NCBI GenBank assembly: GCA_004802725.1
Contig: SGPM01000259.1
Coordinates: 1 to 39,588 of the forward strand
Direction of reading: 5' to 3'
Length of the DNA: 39,588 nucleotides
Origin: Antrodiella citrinella
Taxonomy: Eukaryota; Basidiomycota; Agaricomycetes; Polyporales; Steccherinaceae
This document shows, piece after piece, positions 22,756-32,714 of the stretch. A program made the position numbers and the translations under genes. Every line of letters begins with the position of its first letter. The first letter of the stretch is position 1. The notes below the pieces were generated by a model. The model did not search any database and had not been told where the DNA came from. It worked only from the letters and a program-made list of their open reading frames with translations.

Positions 22756-23840
22756 TCTTCTGTGTGTATCGGTGAGTACTGTGGAAATTTGTTCACTTTT
22801 TCAATAACTCAATCTTTCCAGATAGCTTTTTGAGATTGTATCACTCGACAAGAGGTTCCTGAGTAGCTCTCATTCCAATGTATTTTGTACACGCCTGTCT
22901 CATCTGTACAACACCTACAAGATTACCGGCAGTGAAAGCTCAAGATCCTCGGTGCTCGCCTCACCCAATCCAAGACGAACAGATCAGCATTTCACAGCTG
23001 AATTTCCCTTGTTGCTCAATAGCGGTCTATCCATCTGTCTCGTTATCCAACACCTCAGGCTTCAGCACGGACCCTACATGTACCATAGAGATAGCTTGTC
23101 GGTGCAAGATCTTAATTGCAGGTGACCCTTCATTCCATCGGGGACCTGCATCTCATCGACATGGGCCCGTGGACTCTTACCAAGAGAGATGCACGGCGGT
23201 ACGTTCATACACGCACCTCTCCACCATCCTCACAGCTGACATGCGAGGTGCACATCTAAGACATCCATTACCTACGCGACGACTGTACTAGGACCTGGGG
23301 ACCCGCGCATATCCCGTCATAATGCCTTGCTGTCATATCTTTTCAAGCATCCAAAGTGGCTTGACGCGGCCAAGTCCCTGCGCCGCTTCCCTGTGATGAA
23401 GACGGTGGTGTTGCGGATCCGGCATGGGGTGGCATAGTGTGTGTGGATTGGCAGGATGTCCAGGAAAAGATTAGAAAGGATTTTGGGCAGTTTTGGCGGT
23501 ACACTTTGAAGATTGAGACCGCGTGCGAAGTGGAGTGCAGGTCATGGAGTGTAGGTCATGAGGGGAGAATATAATGAGACATGTTGCTGTATATACTGGA
23601 TCGTCGTAGAGCCGTTTAGTTGGTGTATGTACGCAGAGCAATGTGGGGAATTGGGTGAACGACCCAGTTGAAATTATTCGTCAGGAATGCGCCTTCACTC
23701 AGATCGCAACGTCGGTCGAGCAAGCCAGTTGACTTCACGTCTCATTCTATGTCGTACAACAGTCCGTCTGTATACTACCTACAAGATCACGTCGGAGATG
23801 ACTTCTAAGCATCTCAAGAAACGCACCCTCCACACCACGG
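22756..23840. other. Intergenic region with a decayed coding fragment
   Basis: Between the F-box-like gene and the 3' end of the minus-strand DUF6533 gene. The frame at 22878-23291 shows no recognisable motif. A protein-like relic at 23357-23574 is listed separately. No RNA gene recognised. Confidence 0.4.
23357..23574 (+). pseudogene. Decayed F-box-like C-terminal fragment (tentative)
   Basis: One frame reads WLDAAKSLRRFPVMKTVVLR followed by IRHGVA and a TAG stop. A second frame then reads VDWQDVQEKIRKDFGQFWRY, TLKIETACEVECRSW and SVGHEGRI before TAA at 23572-23574. Together they resemble the final strand and helix of agaric F-box/LRR proteins, but a frame change is needed near 23440 and no start or F-box is visible upstream. 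The gene-like character is seen; the family is inferred. Confidence 0.3.
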
Positions 23841-25499
23841 TCATACGTCCCGACTCGACACGACTTCCACGTCCACTTGCACCTCCATCTCCACGTCCAC
23901 GTCGCTTCCGCCCCAATATCCGCCGTCGGCATCCATGCCGCCCCCACTTTCCACATCCTCATCCCCGTACATATCCTCCTCATACTGCGATCTCCGAGTC
24001 CTCCCCTTCCTCGCCCCGCTTCCTCCGCGGAAGATACCAGGTGGCGTCGTCGGCGTCACAGGGCTCCGCTCTGTATACTCCGTGTACGGTGAATGAGGAG
24101 AAACGGGCGAGAGAGGGGAGAGGGGGACGTCGTCGAGCTCGATGGCGGTGTTTTGGATGTTGGATGCTGGGAGGAGTGAGCGTTTGCGGGGATTGAGGAT
24201 CAAGCGGGAGCCCTGTGTGAGTGTCAGCGTGAGTTTGGAGTTGGAACATAAGAGGCAAAAGCAGGGAAGGGACTTACGGCGAATGAGAGGACGGAGAGGA
24301 GCCATCTGTAATTAGAGGTACGCTGTCATCTACGATATGACGGAGGGAAGGGGGGATAACGTACGTGAAGCAGATCCCCGCGAGCGGTGTATGTACGAGC
24401 TTGTACAGTAACGAATTGATGAGCATCGCGACTAAGAACGACGTCAGTGTCTGTTATATTTGAGACGGCGATTGTTGCGTACAAAAAATGAGGAAATAGG
24501 CCCACGTCCCGTCCCCGACGAACTGCTGCATCACTGGTCGTTTGCCCCATCCATCGTGCACGGCATGAATGAATTTGTAGAGCGTGAGAAGAAAGAGAAT
24601 CGTTTCAAAGACGAGTGATACGATCCTAAAACGAGACGCGTGATTCGTCAGGTTTCGTCGCGAGGCGTTCATGAGACTTGCGATACATACCAATACGAAA
24701 CAAAGATCTTCGGACTGCTGGTGACGAAGCAGTCGGCGTTGAATGTGAGACGGGGTGAGACGACACTGAGGACGTAGGAAAGGTACGCGACTTCTGCACA
24801 GAACAGCACGCCGAGCGTCGCCGTTAGTTTGAAGTTTCGATTGTACAACGCATACACTGTGCAACGGGAATATAGTCACGTTAGTCATAGTTTAGATAAG
24901 ATTGGATATGAAATGAAGGACGTACCACGGGTCATCAACACGATATCAACTGTAGATATGATGAGCTGGAGGATGACCGCCTGTACAGCGATCCAGCGAT
25001 GGCACTCCGGAACACTGAAGAAGAGGCCGGTCGTTCCGTCGGCGTTGATAGCGATGAACGCTCTGCACTCATTATAAATAACCCAATCGGTGGGCCAAGT
25101 AGAAGGGAGAGAGGACATACAGTTGGAAAGCCCATGGAATGTAGCGAGCGACGATGTACATCGCTTTGGCGAACGTCCATTTTCGTCTGAGTGATGTGTC
25201 TCGCGAGTCAACGATGGGGGAGGTGGGTAGCAGACGATACGTACGACCAGATGAGCTCAATCTATGAGAAATGTGAGTCTAGTCATTTCAAAATTCTTAT
25301 GGACAGAAACACTCACCTCGTCGCCCATAGTGACGATGATATCGTACGTCAAGATCGTAACGGCTGCCACTGTAAAATCCAATCTGTCAGCGAACGCGAT
25401 GTCGAGATGGTAACGATACGCACTTTCACTCCGACTAACGTCCCTCGTCTGGGCTATGACCTCCGCCGTACTCTCCACCAAGGTATTCACCCCCGACAT
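23841..25499 (-). CDS. DUF6533-domain seven-helix membrane protein
   Basis: DUF6533 proteins are basidiomycete integral membrane proteins of unknown function. Ten minus-strand exons join in frame: 25499-25424, 25369-25317, 25261-25245, 25186-25121, 25062-24926, 24856-24691, 24625-24483, 24431-24365, 24305-24278 and 24212-23841, giving 374 residues. The signature MAAVTILTYDIIVTMGDE then IELIW with RKWTFAKAMYIVARYIPW is the DUF6533 opening. Helices follow in WIAVQAVILQLIISTVDIVL, FKLTATLGVLFCAEVAYLSY, IVSLVFETILFLLTLYKFIH and FAMLINSLLYKLV. The last 124 residues are a cytosolic tail rich in Ser/Pro (VPLSPLSPVSPHSP) and Gly, ending in alternating Asp-Val/Glu-Val pairs (SDVDVEMEVQVDVEV). The first intron could be absent, because the frame also reads through it. 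The gene points away from the F-box relics. Confidence 0.88.
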
Positions 25500-27609
25500 T
25501 ATTGCTGAAAATGACCAGACAGATGAGGGAGTAGTGATGGGGAAAGCCACATAGGTTCGTTGCCCCCGCGATAGGTGCCGGACAAAGACGTGCAGGTAGA
25601 TATACGCGTCCACGTCCGTCGTCACTTCTCGTCTTCGTCCTCGGCTTCGATCTGTTCCCCTGGCGCCCACAATCTGACAGAGACACGCAGGTAAGTGGAC
25701 AACGAGGGGAATAGATTGGACTTGGGTGAGGGAAGCAGGTGGGCGCAGAGACGAATTGATAGTTCCGGTGCACGGACGAAGACGAGGTGGACTGACGGTG
25801 TGTCCGGCGAGTGCCTCAGGTGACAGGGTATGCGCGAACAAACTGAGAAGGCATGCAGCGCTGAACGTCGTTGTCAGAGGGGAGAAGAAGGTTGGAAGAA
25901 GGTGGATGGAAGGGAAAGGACACAGCGCTGTGTGTAGGCGTCCCGGCGATAGCGGGAATTTTTCTCTGGCAGAAGTCAAAAGAAACCCAACATAATCTGA
26001 ATAATCGAACACAACTTTTATTCAGGCGTATCAATCGAGAGCTAGTGGAGGTTGGAATGGCCGGTAGGGGTGCTCCGGACTGAAATGCTGAGGGAATATG
26101 TACAAGGCAAGCGATGCTTGCGCAAAAGCCAGCACACATATGGTAGATCCGTACACCGGGATGTGAACTTCATCAGACGACTGAGAACTTTCAACTTTTC
26201 CCTCTACTGAGCAAACTCATCAATGAGAAACACCGATGGCGAAGGAACAAAGTGAGGTTACTCACCTTGGGCGATCATCCCACACCGTGTTCAAACGTCC
26301 GAAACATGCACCGAAACTCGAACAACAACCCAGAACCGTAAAGAATAACGAGTCATTTAATCCAAGCTTGAAAACAAAGCCAAAGACAAAGTGAATGAGA
26401 AGGAGAACAACAGATCCGGAAGAGAAGATGAAAAGTAAGTTGAGCGCAAAAACGGCAACTCCCGCGAACCCCATAGTAGCGCTTTGAGCACTCAGTTTCA
26501 ACTTCTGACCATGCCTTGCGATTTGGTACGTCTTCATCCACATATTATTTTATTGAGGAACTACTGATTATTTCTGTATAGTTAAAAGGGGCGATCTGGT
26601 TGGTCAGTTGCCATCTTTCAAAGTGACGTGAACATGGAACGATAATGCAGACGAATTCCCTCTACTAAGAAGAAACAGACGACCTCCCTCTGTAACGTCT
26701 GAAGCTTGTTTCATCGGCAGGTCATGCACACCATGACGGACGCTTAATTGGAGGTCGTATGGTGGTCCAGGCGGGTTGAAGTCGGGTGGAGGGCTCAAGG
26801 TGCGTCCCATTTACTCAGCTCTCTTGCATCGTTCGCATCAGGACATTGATTCCAGTCTTCAAGAACACTTCCTGCTTGGAATATCATTGACTCGCAAGTA
26901 GGATCGCGGATCTCGGGAGGCCGTCTCCAGTTGGATTGGTGTCAGGTCTACAGTAAAGGTGCGTATCTAGTTGTACACAATGTATTGACATGCGCAGAAA
27001 TCTGTATCGTACCTCGACCTTCCTTGGATGTCGACGCCGTCTCAATTCCCGTGCCTTGTCTTGCTCAAGTTCCAAGTTGGCCGTCTCCTTGTTCAGAACG
27101 CCAGAGGACACATACCCCCTCACGCTGCAGGACGAAAACATGAAACTTGGCGTCGTCATTGCAGACGAGAGATTGAACGTCTTGCGAAAGCGAACTGTTC
27201 GTCCTGCGCAAGAGATCCACTGTGTAGAAAGACGCCTGCAAGCTCGTACGATATTTGATCGTCGTCCTTTATAGACAGTCCTTGTGTTGCGTTTTTCACT
27301 GGATGAAACGATCCCCTCGACGTCAGTCACACGAAAGACGCAGCAACATCACCCGTCGGTCTTTTGAGAAAGAACGCTTCATCACGTATCTTGATGGCGG
27401 AGTTTTGTACGAGGAGGAATTGCGTCTATATCATATATGGCCTTCCTTCCTGCCTTCTGAGCTCTTCCACCTTCAATTAGATCTCTAATTCACGTATCCT
27501 CCTTTTTCGCCGTCCTATTCGACCCAATTGAGCCGTCTACGGTACGCACACTTCAAAAATGTTGTATCCTCGCTCATTACAATGGCACAGCGCAGATTGC
27601 GATACATGT
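25500..27609. other. Long intergenic region
   Basis: About 2.1 kb upstream of the DUF6533 gene. The minus-strand frame stays open through 25500-26012 but lacks any recognisable domain and is probably 5' UTR or chance. A hydrophobic minus-strand frame at 26262-26543 is listed separately. Overlapping plus and minus frames near 26880-27330 look like chance openings. No RNA gene or repeat recognised. Confidence 0.4.
26262..26543 (-). CDS. Possible small membrane protein or fragment
   Basis: 93-codon minus-strand frame starting MWMKTYQIARHGQKLKLSAQ. Two hydrophobic stretches follow: FAGVAVFALNLLFIFSSGSV through VVLLLIHFVFGFVFKLGL, and a shorter one near FFTVLGCCSSFGACF. It ends at CCAAGGTGAGT, which could be a splice donor rather than a true end, but I find no convincing next exon. 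Not recognised; could be a fragment of a transporter-like gene or chance. Confidence 0.25.
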   Translation of the reverse strand: MWMKTYQIARHGQKLKLSAQSATMGFAGVAVFALNLLFIFSSGSVVLLLIHFVFGFVFKLGLNDSLFFTVLGCCSSFGACFGRLNTVWDDRPR

Positions 27610-28173
27610 ATGGTTCCACTTCCCTCTGAAGTGCAACTCGCGATCTTCGTGCTGACAACCTGTCGCTGAAGTCTCTTCGTTGTCTCGCACGCATGGGTCT
27701 CCGCCGCGCAGATTACTCTGTTTGAGGCACCTCGTATAGCAGTGCGCGCGCGGCCACAGCACCCGGTCGATGTCGTCTCTTTCTTCCAAGCATCGCCGCA
27801 CTTAACATCGCATGTTGTACGCCTGGAGCTGTCTGAAGATTCTAAACAGATTTTCCAGCGGAAGAGCATGGATATTTCGCGGTTACACGCCTTGGTCGGT
27901 CTGCTTCCGAACCTAAAGTCTCTGACGCTCCTCAGGACCACCATCACGCGAATACAAGTTGACTATGCGAGCCCACCCGTATCCCAGCTAGAGGAGCTTT
28001 GTTTCGGGTACATTCTCATTGATCACCTCGCCCTCCACGACATCCTCCGCTCCTTCCCCATCACAACGCTCTCCGTACTACTCGAGATATTCGTGAACGG
28101 AGTCCAGCGTGAGATTGGTCTTGAGCTTCCGGCGACCGTGCATACTCTGGACCTAACCTGGCTGAGACAGTGA
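27610..28173 (+). pseudogene. Broken F-box-like gene
   Basis: Starts MVPLPSEVQLAIFV, a clear match to the LPPEL F-box opening of the 21.3-kb gene. The expected next part, ADNLSLKSLRCL, is in a different frame (about 27654-27690). The first frame returns with SHAWVSAAQITLFEAPRIAV, VDVVSFFQASPHL and LVGLLPNLKSLTLLRTTI. Read straight through, the original frame hits TGA at 27667-27669. A pair of compensating single-base indels therefore explains the pattern. The gene also ends early, at TGA 28173 after TLDLTWLRQ, only about 190 codons from its start against about 480 for the intact paralogue. Reading errors could mimic the indels, but the short end supports decay. Confidence 0.65.
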
Positions 28174-28996
28174 CGGTCGTATTGATAAATCAAGAGATTC
28201 TAGCAAAGATAGGGCGAAGTACGGTATCGTAACAGATCCAGACTTCGACGACATGGTGGACGTGTAATGGTCCATGTATTAAATGGGGCACACTTTGGTA
28301 CGCTATCTTTTATACTTCTAATGCAGCTCAGGCTGATTTATGCACCGCGCAAGTTCTCGTCGACCTTCTTGATTTCGCGTTATGATAACGCACGTGTTTC
28401 TGCATTGAGTTTCCTTCTAAACCAGCCTTTCAGTCCTATGCATGCCTATTCTTGCCTTGCCTGCGCTTTTGCAAGCCTTGCTTATCATAATTCTCTTCTT
28501 GTCCTGTGCCTTTTGTTGCATTGTGGACCATCCTTACTCTTCTTTTAATCACATGTAGTTCCTATCTTTGTCTGGCATACGCCTTTGAGAGCCTCGTAGA
28601 CCGTCGTTCACCTTCTTCTAGTTGCCTCCGTCTCCTTATTCACGTCCTTTACGAGCCTAAGGCTCCTTGATACCTACTAGTGTAACGTGCTTCAAGGTTC
28701 TTGGACCGCAATAATAGACTTGTCGTGTCTGTCATAATATTTTGCGTGAGCTGAGTTCCGCCTTGCCGTGTCCTGAATGCGCATTTTGCGGTACTGCTTA
28801 TCCTGCTGAGGTCCTTGCACCTTACACGCATTCGAACTCAGGTCATAAGGGATCAAGGATGTTTTATAAGGAGCACACAGAATCATACAAGAACGCTACC
28901 CGAAAACGAATCGCCTTGGACAAGGATATGCTCCTTTATTTCACCTTGAAAAACTGCTCAAGGCGCGACAAGGACATTTCATGTTTTGCTGATGCC
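28174..28996. other. Intergenic region, pyrimidine-rich
   Basis: About 820 bp downstream of the broken F-box-like gene. 28430-28560 is rich in T and C on the plus strand, with repeated CCTTGC-type words. Open frames at 28267-28548 and 28742-29014 have no recognisable content. I checked for tRNA-like arms and saw none. Confidence 0.4.
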
Positions 28997-29258
28997 GTGC
29001 GGCCCTTGAGGTGAACACAGACACCGAGGATGGGGTCTTGAAGGATACTCCCATAGGACCATCCACCTGCAACCACACGTCCTCCGTCACCGAAATGTTG
29101 AGGACGTCGATCCGGTCGGGTCCACGAGAGCACGACGTACGAACTCCTCTGGAGCCTCTCTGGATGCGCCAGAGCCATACACAAGAAAAACAAAGAGTAA
29201 GAACAGTAAACGATAGCGAGACGCAAAACACCGTCACAAGTTTCCTAAGCACAGACAA
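28997..29258 (-). pseudogene. Relic of a DUF3712-like gene, with a rearranged end (tentative)
   Basis: The minus strand reads VSVLRKLVTVFCVSLSFTVL then TLCFSCVWLWRIQ, a membrane anchor, followed by RIDVLNISVTEDVWLQVDGP and MGV. The second half resembles the opening of the gene at 37.5 kb (ELEGIIIVLSRVGV). Directly after MGV, positions 28997-29045 match 37559-37607 of that gene at 43 of 49 bases, but on the opposite strand relative to the anchor. Read on the plus strand this block encodes AALEVNTDTEDGVLKD against AALGVNTDVEDGVLKD. There is no ATG for the anchor frame. The shared block is certain; that anchor and block were once one gene and were inverted is inference. Confidence 0.4.
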
Positions 29259-29924
29259 GGGACGAGAGGAAATGTGCTTCGTTTCGTTCCTCGCCAGCAG
29301 TTGTTAAGGAGCAAGACGGTGAGCGAGAGGCGGAGAGATCGTCGCGGAGGAGCGGCCCCCAGCATGAGCCGCCTTCATCCGACGTTCCAAACAAAACCTT
29401 ACAGAGGGCGCACCGTACGAGGAAGGTCACAGTATTATTCAAGTCGAGAAACATACTCTAAAGGTACACAGAGAAGAGGGTAAGTGTGTGGGAGTCTACG
29501 CGAAGAACGCACGTACGATCGGCCGACGAAGCAGAGAAGAGATAAAGCACATAGTAGTAGGAGGGGAGACCAACGGACCCGCCACCACAGATGAGGGTTT
29601 GGGGTCTGACCGACAAGAAGACAACACTCAGCGTACTCAAACATTCAAAAGAAAGGGGGAAGAAGCGTAAAGAGCGACGGACGGTACAAGGTCGGTGTGC
29701 GGTGAATCGTCAAAAGTCAGGAGTCAAGTGAGAGCAATGGGGTGCATTAATGTATAAATAAAACAGGGAGCAGAAGACAGAAAACAAGGAACGAACGAGG
29801 GGAGAGTCAAAAGTCAAAGTCAGTAACAAGAAAGTCTGGTGGTTGTCGGAAGGTATAAGGAAGGGAGGGATAGCGGGGACACAATGAGAGGGGTGGGGAT
29901 ATCTTTTGTTGACTATTCGCGTTT
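29259..29924. other. Intergenic region, purine-rich
   Basis: About 670 bp of purine-rich plus-strand sequence downstream of the minus-strand membrane-protein gene, presumably including its 3' UTR. Open frames such as 29488-29670 have no recognisable motif. Confidence 0.45.
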
Positions 29925-32088
29925 TCACTCGTTCGCGACCTATACGAATACGTCAGCACATCGGCCACCAGTAAAAGCAAGAGAGAGCAAACGCACCTTC
30001 AACACCCGCTTCCCGCCACCGTACGCATAGTCCTCCTCGTCCCTCAGACTGAGCCTATTCTCCTCCTTGCCATACTCTGGCTCCGGATACGCGTCCCCGC
30101 CCTCCTCGCTCGAGCTGTACCTCTCCCCTGCCTGTATGTGCACCGACGCGGATGGCGAGTACGGGTTCGCAAGTGACATGTTCATGGTCCCGAGCCCATC
30201 GTTGTTGCCGCTGTCGATGCCGTCGTAGGGGTCGTCGTCTTCTGCCATGGAGACTACGCGTTGGGGAGGGGACGACCGGTATTGTTGTTGCTGCTGGGAG
30301 GGTTCTGGCTGAGGGAAAGACGGTTGGTAGCTGCGCTGTTGCTGTGGGGCGTACGACTGCGACGGTCCTCTCGCCAACCCACCAGTACCTGTCAACCCTG
30401 CCGCGTCCAACAAGTCCTGCGAGTTCCCTGACGTGCCGCGCTGTCTATACCTCAACTGCCCCTGCTGTCCCGGCGCGTCGTACGTCGCCGTCTGAACAAC
30501 AGGCGGGGCATACGGATCGACCTGTGGTCCCGCGAACGCATTATACGGTTGTGTGGCGCTCTTCGCCCTGTTCAACCCCGCCGCGCCAATGCCCCGCCGC
30601 ACCCGCGGTCGCGGTCGCGGCATACGGGTCGAAATTGTGCAAGTCCGACATTCCATAGCTCTCTGCGCCGGTGAGCGGCTGCTGAGCGTACGTCCCGTGG
30701 CTGGCGTCCGAGTACCCCGTGTATACGCTGCGGCTACCGTCTGCGGCGGCCGAACCAGCGCCGTAGCCGTACCCGTCGTCGTCGACGCCAAAGTCGGGGG
30801 AGCGAGCGTTGGCGGCTGCTTCTGCTGCGGCGAGGGCGACGTCCCTGTCGAATTTCTTGGCTCTGCGGCGGCGGACGGCGTTGGTGATGAGGGCGATGGC
30901 GATGGCGAGCACGACGAGGCCTACGACGGCGAAGACACCTGCGACGGCGCCCGTGTTGTGGAAGAAGCTGAGGAGAACTGGGGTAAGTAACGCGTAGAAC
31001 AAACGGAGCCATGAAAAATGAAATCCCGAAGACAAAGATAAGAAGGACCACACACTGTCCAAGCTCGACAATCACCAACCAACAGAAACCATTGAACGAG
31101 CAACGAACGAAAAAAACCGCCTGACTTCAGAGAGTCTTCTGAGCCAGTCATCTGCCCCATTACCATTTAAACTTGGATTCATGCAAGTACCTGGCACGCT
31201 TGCGAGTCTGCACCTCGGGCGTGGTCGTTGCCATGCAAGCAAACCGGTTCTCCAGTGCCTCTTTTACCGAAGAGAAAACCGCAAGTTGCATGAAGAATGG
31301 AGGTGTTTCGAATGAAAACGGAGAACAGAAGTGTCTGAAACCAAAACCCGGAGGACGAGATGACGAGAGCGTAAACCCGATATGTCCGGGGATATCGCCG
31401 AAACGATGTCTCATCACGCCAACGAGAGGGAAGGAGTGATAGCCAAGAGAAGAGCGACTCACCCTTTGGAATGAGAAGTATCATTCTGCGCCGTTCCTAC
31501 ACCGGCGGTCGCTCCACTGCTTGAAGCTGGGGGAGTGACGGTAACAATGACCACGACCGTCCCGGAGGTGCTCTCCGAAGTCGAGAGCGTGGGCGTCGGG
31601 ACGCTTGAGGGCGTTGGAGTGGGGGTCGGTGTGTCGGACGGAGTAGTGGACGAAGATGTAGCGGTGGAAGACGGGGTGGACGAGAGGGTGGACGAGGGGG
31701 CAGACGAGGGAGTCGATGAGGGAGTCGATGAAGGAGTCGGCGACGGGGTGGATGAGGGAGTCGACGACGGGGTGGACGACGGAGCTGAGGAGGGCGGGGG
31801 CGGGGGAGTTGGCGGGGGAGTAGTACTTGAGGGAGTGGTACTCGGAGACGCAGGAGGGGAGGAACTGGGATGGCGGGTGAGACAAGGGCGTGAATGGAAT
31901 CATAAGCGGAGGACGTACGTCGGGGTAGCACTCGGGGTCGACAACGGCAACGAAATGGTAGGAATTTGGCCGCCTCCTTGGCCGCCGCCACCTGCGAAGA
32001 GATGAGTTGGTGAACAGATCGTAGCAGCAGAAACGGACCTGGATTATCAGCCATGATGGGGTTAACGAATGTGAAGGGTTCGGGTTCG
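29925..32088 (-). CDS. Ser/Thr/Pro-rich single-pass membrane protein with conserved tail (N-terminus unresolved)
   Basis: A type of agaricomycete protein with a mucin-like outer region, one membrane helix and a cytosolic tail; function unknown. Minus-strand exons traced: 32088-32039, 31991-31919, 31840-31463, 30967-29997 and 29939-29925. The ectodomain has PSSTP/SSTPS repeats (31640-31830) that can be heavily O-glycosylated, then GTVVVIVTVTP. After a 495-nt intron comes KGFFHNTGAVAGVFAVVGL with VVLAIAIALITNAV and RRRRAKKFDRDVA, the conserved helix and stop-transfer. The tail ends EDYAYGGGKRVLKVANE, with VLKVANE supplied by a 15-nt last exon. Within 30555-30640 the frame must change: DLHNFDPYAATAT is in one frame and GIGAAGLNRAKSATQPYNAF in the next. 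A 58-nt GTATGC...AACAG intron would restore phase but removes GLNR; a one-base error is the alternative. The N-terminal exons were not found. Confidence 0.75.
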
Positions 32089-32423
32089 CTACAAGAGAGC
32101 GTCGGGTGACAACGAAAGCGAGGGCGGAATCGACGTCGACGGTGGCGTCGGTGTCGTCGTCGTCGTCGTCGGTGTGAAGGAGGACGAGACAATTCCGGGA
32201 AAACAATTCGAAGGCGCGTTTGATATTGCTGAGTCAGCATCGGCGTCTCTCCATCCCGCCCTCGTCGTCCACCTCTCATTGCCACCCCCGCCCCCGCCCG
32301 CTGTCACAACCTCCGCCGTCGTCCCACTCGTCGTTACCGTCGTCGCAGTTCGTCTCGGCTAACCCCTGACCCACGTCCGCCATCACCAGCTGACCCGTCC
32401 CACGCGTGCCTCAACACTTACGT

Positions 32424-32624
32424 TCAAGCTTTCAAGACACACAGACTCCTCAATCTCTCGGACATGGCCTGTCCCGATTTCGTTGACCAACGTTCCAGCA
32501 TGTGTTGGCTATACCGCGGACGTTTTGCGCGAGGGTTGGACGTAGCGAAATCAGGATGTTCGAGGTGAAAGTAAGTCGCTACAATCTTCCACTCGTCCAT
32601 ATCTAAACATTCCTTGTCCGCCAC
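32424..32624 (-). CDS. Possible small coding segment
   Basis: 66-codon minus-strand frame, MADKECLDMDEWKIVATYFH through SQHMLERWSTKSGQAMSERL to SLCVLKA. The composition is protein-like, but I recognise no family and see no clean splice partner. It lies in the 1.6-kb gap upstream of the membrane-protein gene, so it could be a relic or an unrelated short gene. Confidence 0.25.
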   Translation of the reverse strand: MADKECLDMDEWKIVATYFHLEHPDFATSNPRAKRPRYSQHMLERWSTKSGQAMSERLRSLCVLKA

Positions 32625-32686
32625 GACATTCAGTGACGCTTGCCCGGCGACGATGTCATTTCTGACCCGTCACCAAAGTATCCGCG

Positions 32687-32714
32687 TGCCAAGCATAAGC
32701 ATAGGTGCTTGGCA
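32687..32714. repeat. Short inverted repeat, 9-bp perfect stem
   Basis: TGCCAAGCA at 32687-32695 is followed after a 10-nt spacer by its exact reverse complement TGCTTGGCA at 32706-32714. It lies in a stretch with no recognised gene. It may be a structured RNA fragment, a protein-binding palindrome or chance. Confidence 0.4.

Noticed and set aside
23687..24196. Plus-strand open frame of 169 codons rich in Arg and Pro
   Set aside because: Antisense to the well-supported last exon of the DUF6533 gene.
25500..26012. Minus-strand upstream extension of the DUF6533 frame, 170 codons
   Set aside because: No family member has such a leader and the segment shows no domain; the ATG at 25499 directly precedes a normal N-terminus.
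28267..28548. Plus-strand 93-codon hydrophobic frame
   Set aside because: Lies in a T- and C-rich stretch, which by itself yields Leu/Phe/Ser codons; no topology or family support.
30152..30990. Plus-strand open frames of 168 and 145 codons
   Set aside because: They are antisense to the membrane-protein tail, which has clear conserved blocks (RRRRAKKFDRDVA, VLKVANE) on the minus strand; the plus frames are Arg- and Ala-rich shadows.
31535..32005. Plus-strand open frame of 156 codons, Val/Asp/Gly/Glu-rich
   Set aside because: It is the antisense of the Ser/Thr/Pro repeat region of the minus-strand membrane protein; the codon-periodic repeats keep both strands free of stops.
32687..32714. tRNA or structured RNA at the inverted repeat
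   Set aside because: Only one 9-bp stem is present; there are no cloverleaf arms or conserved T-loop bases around it.
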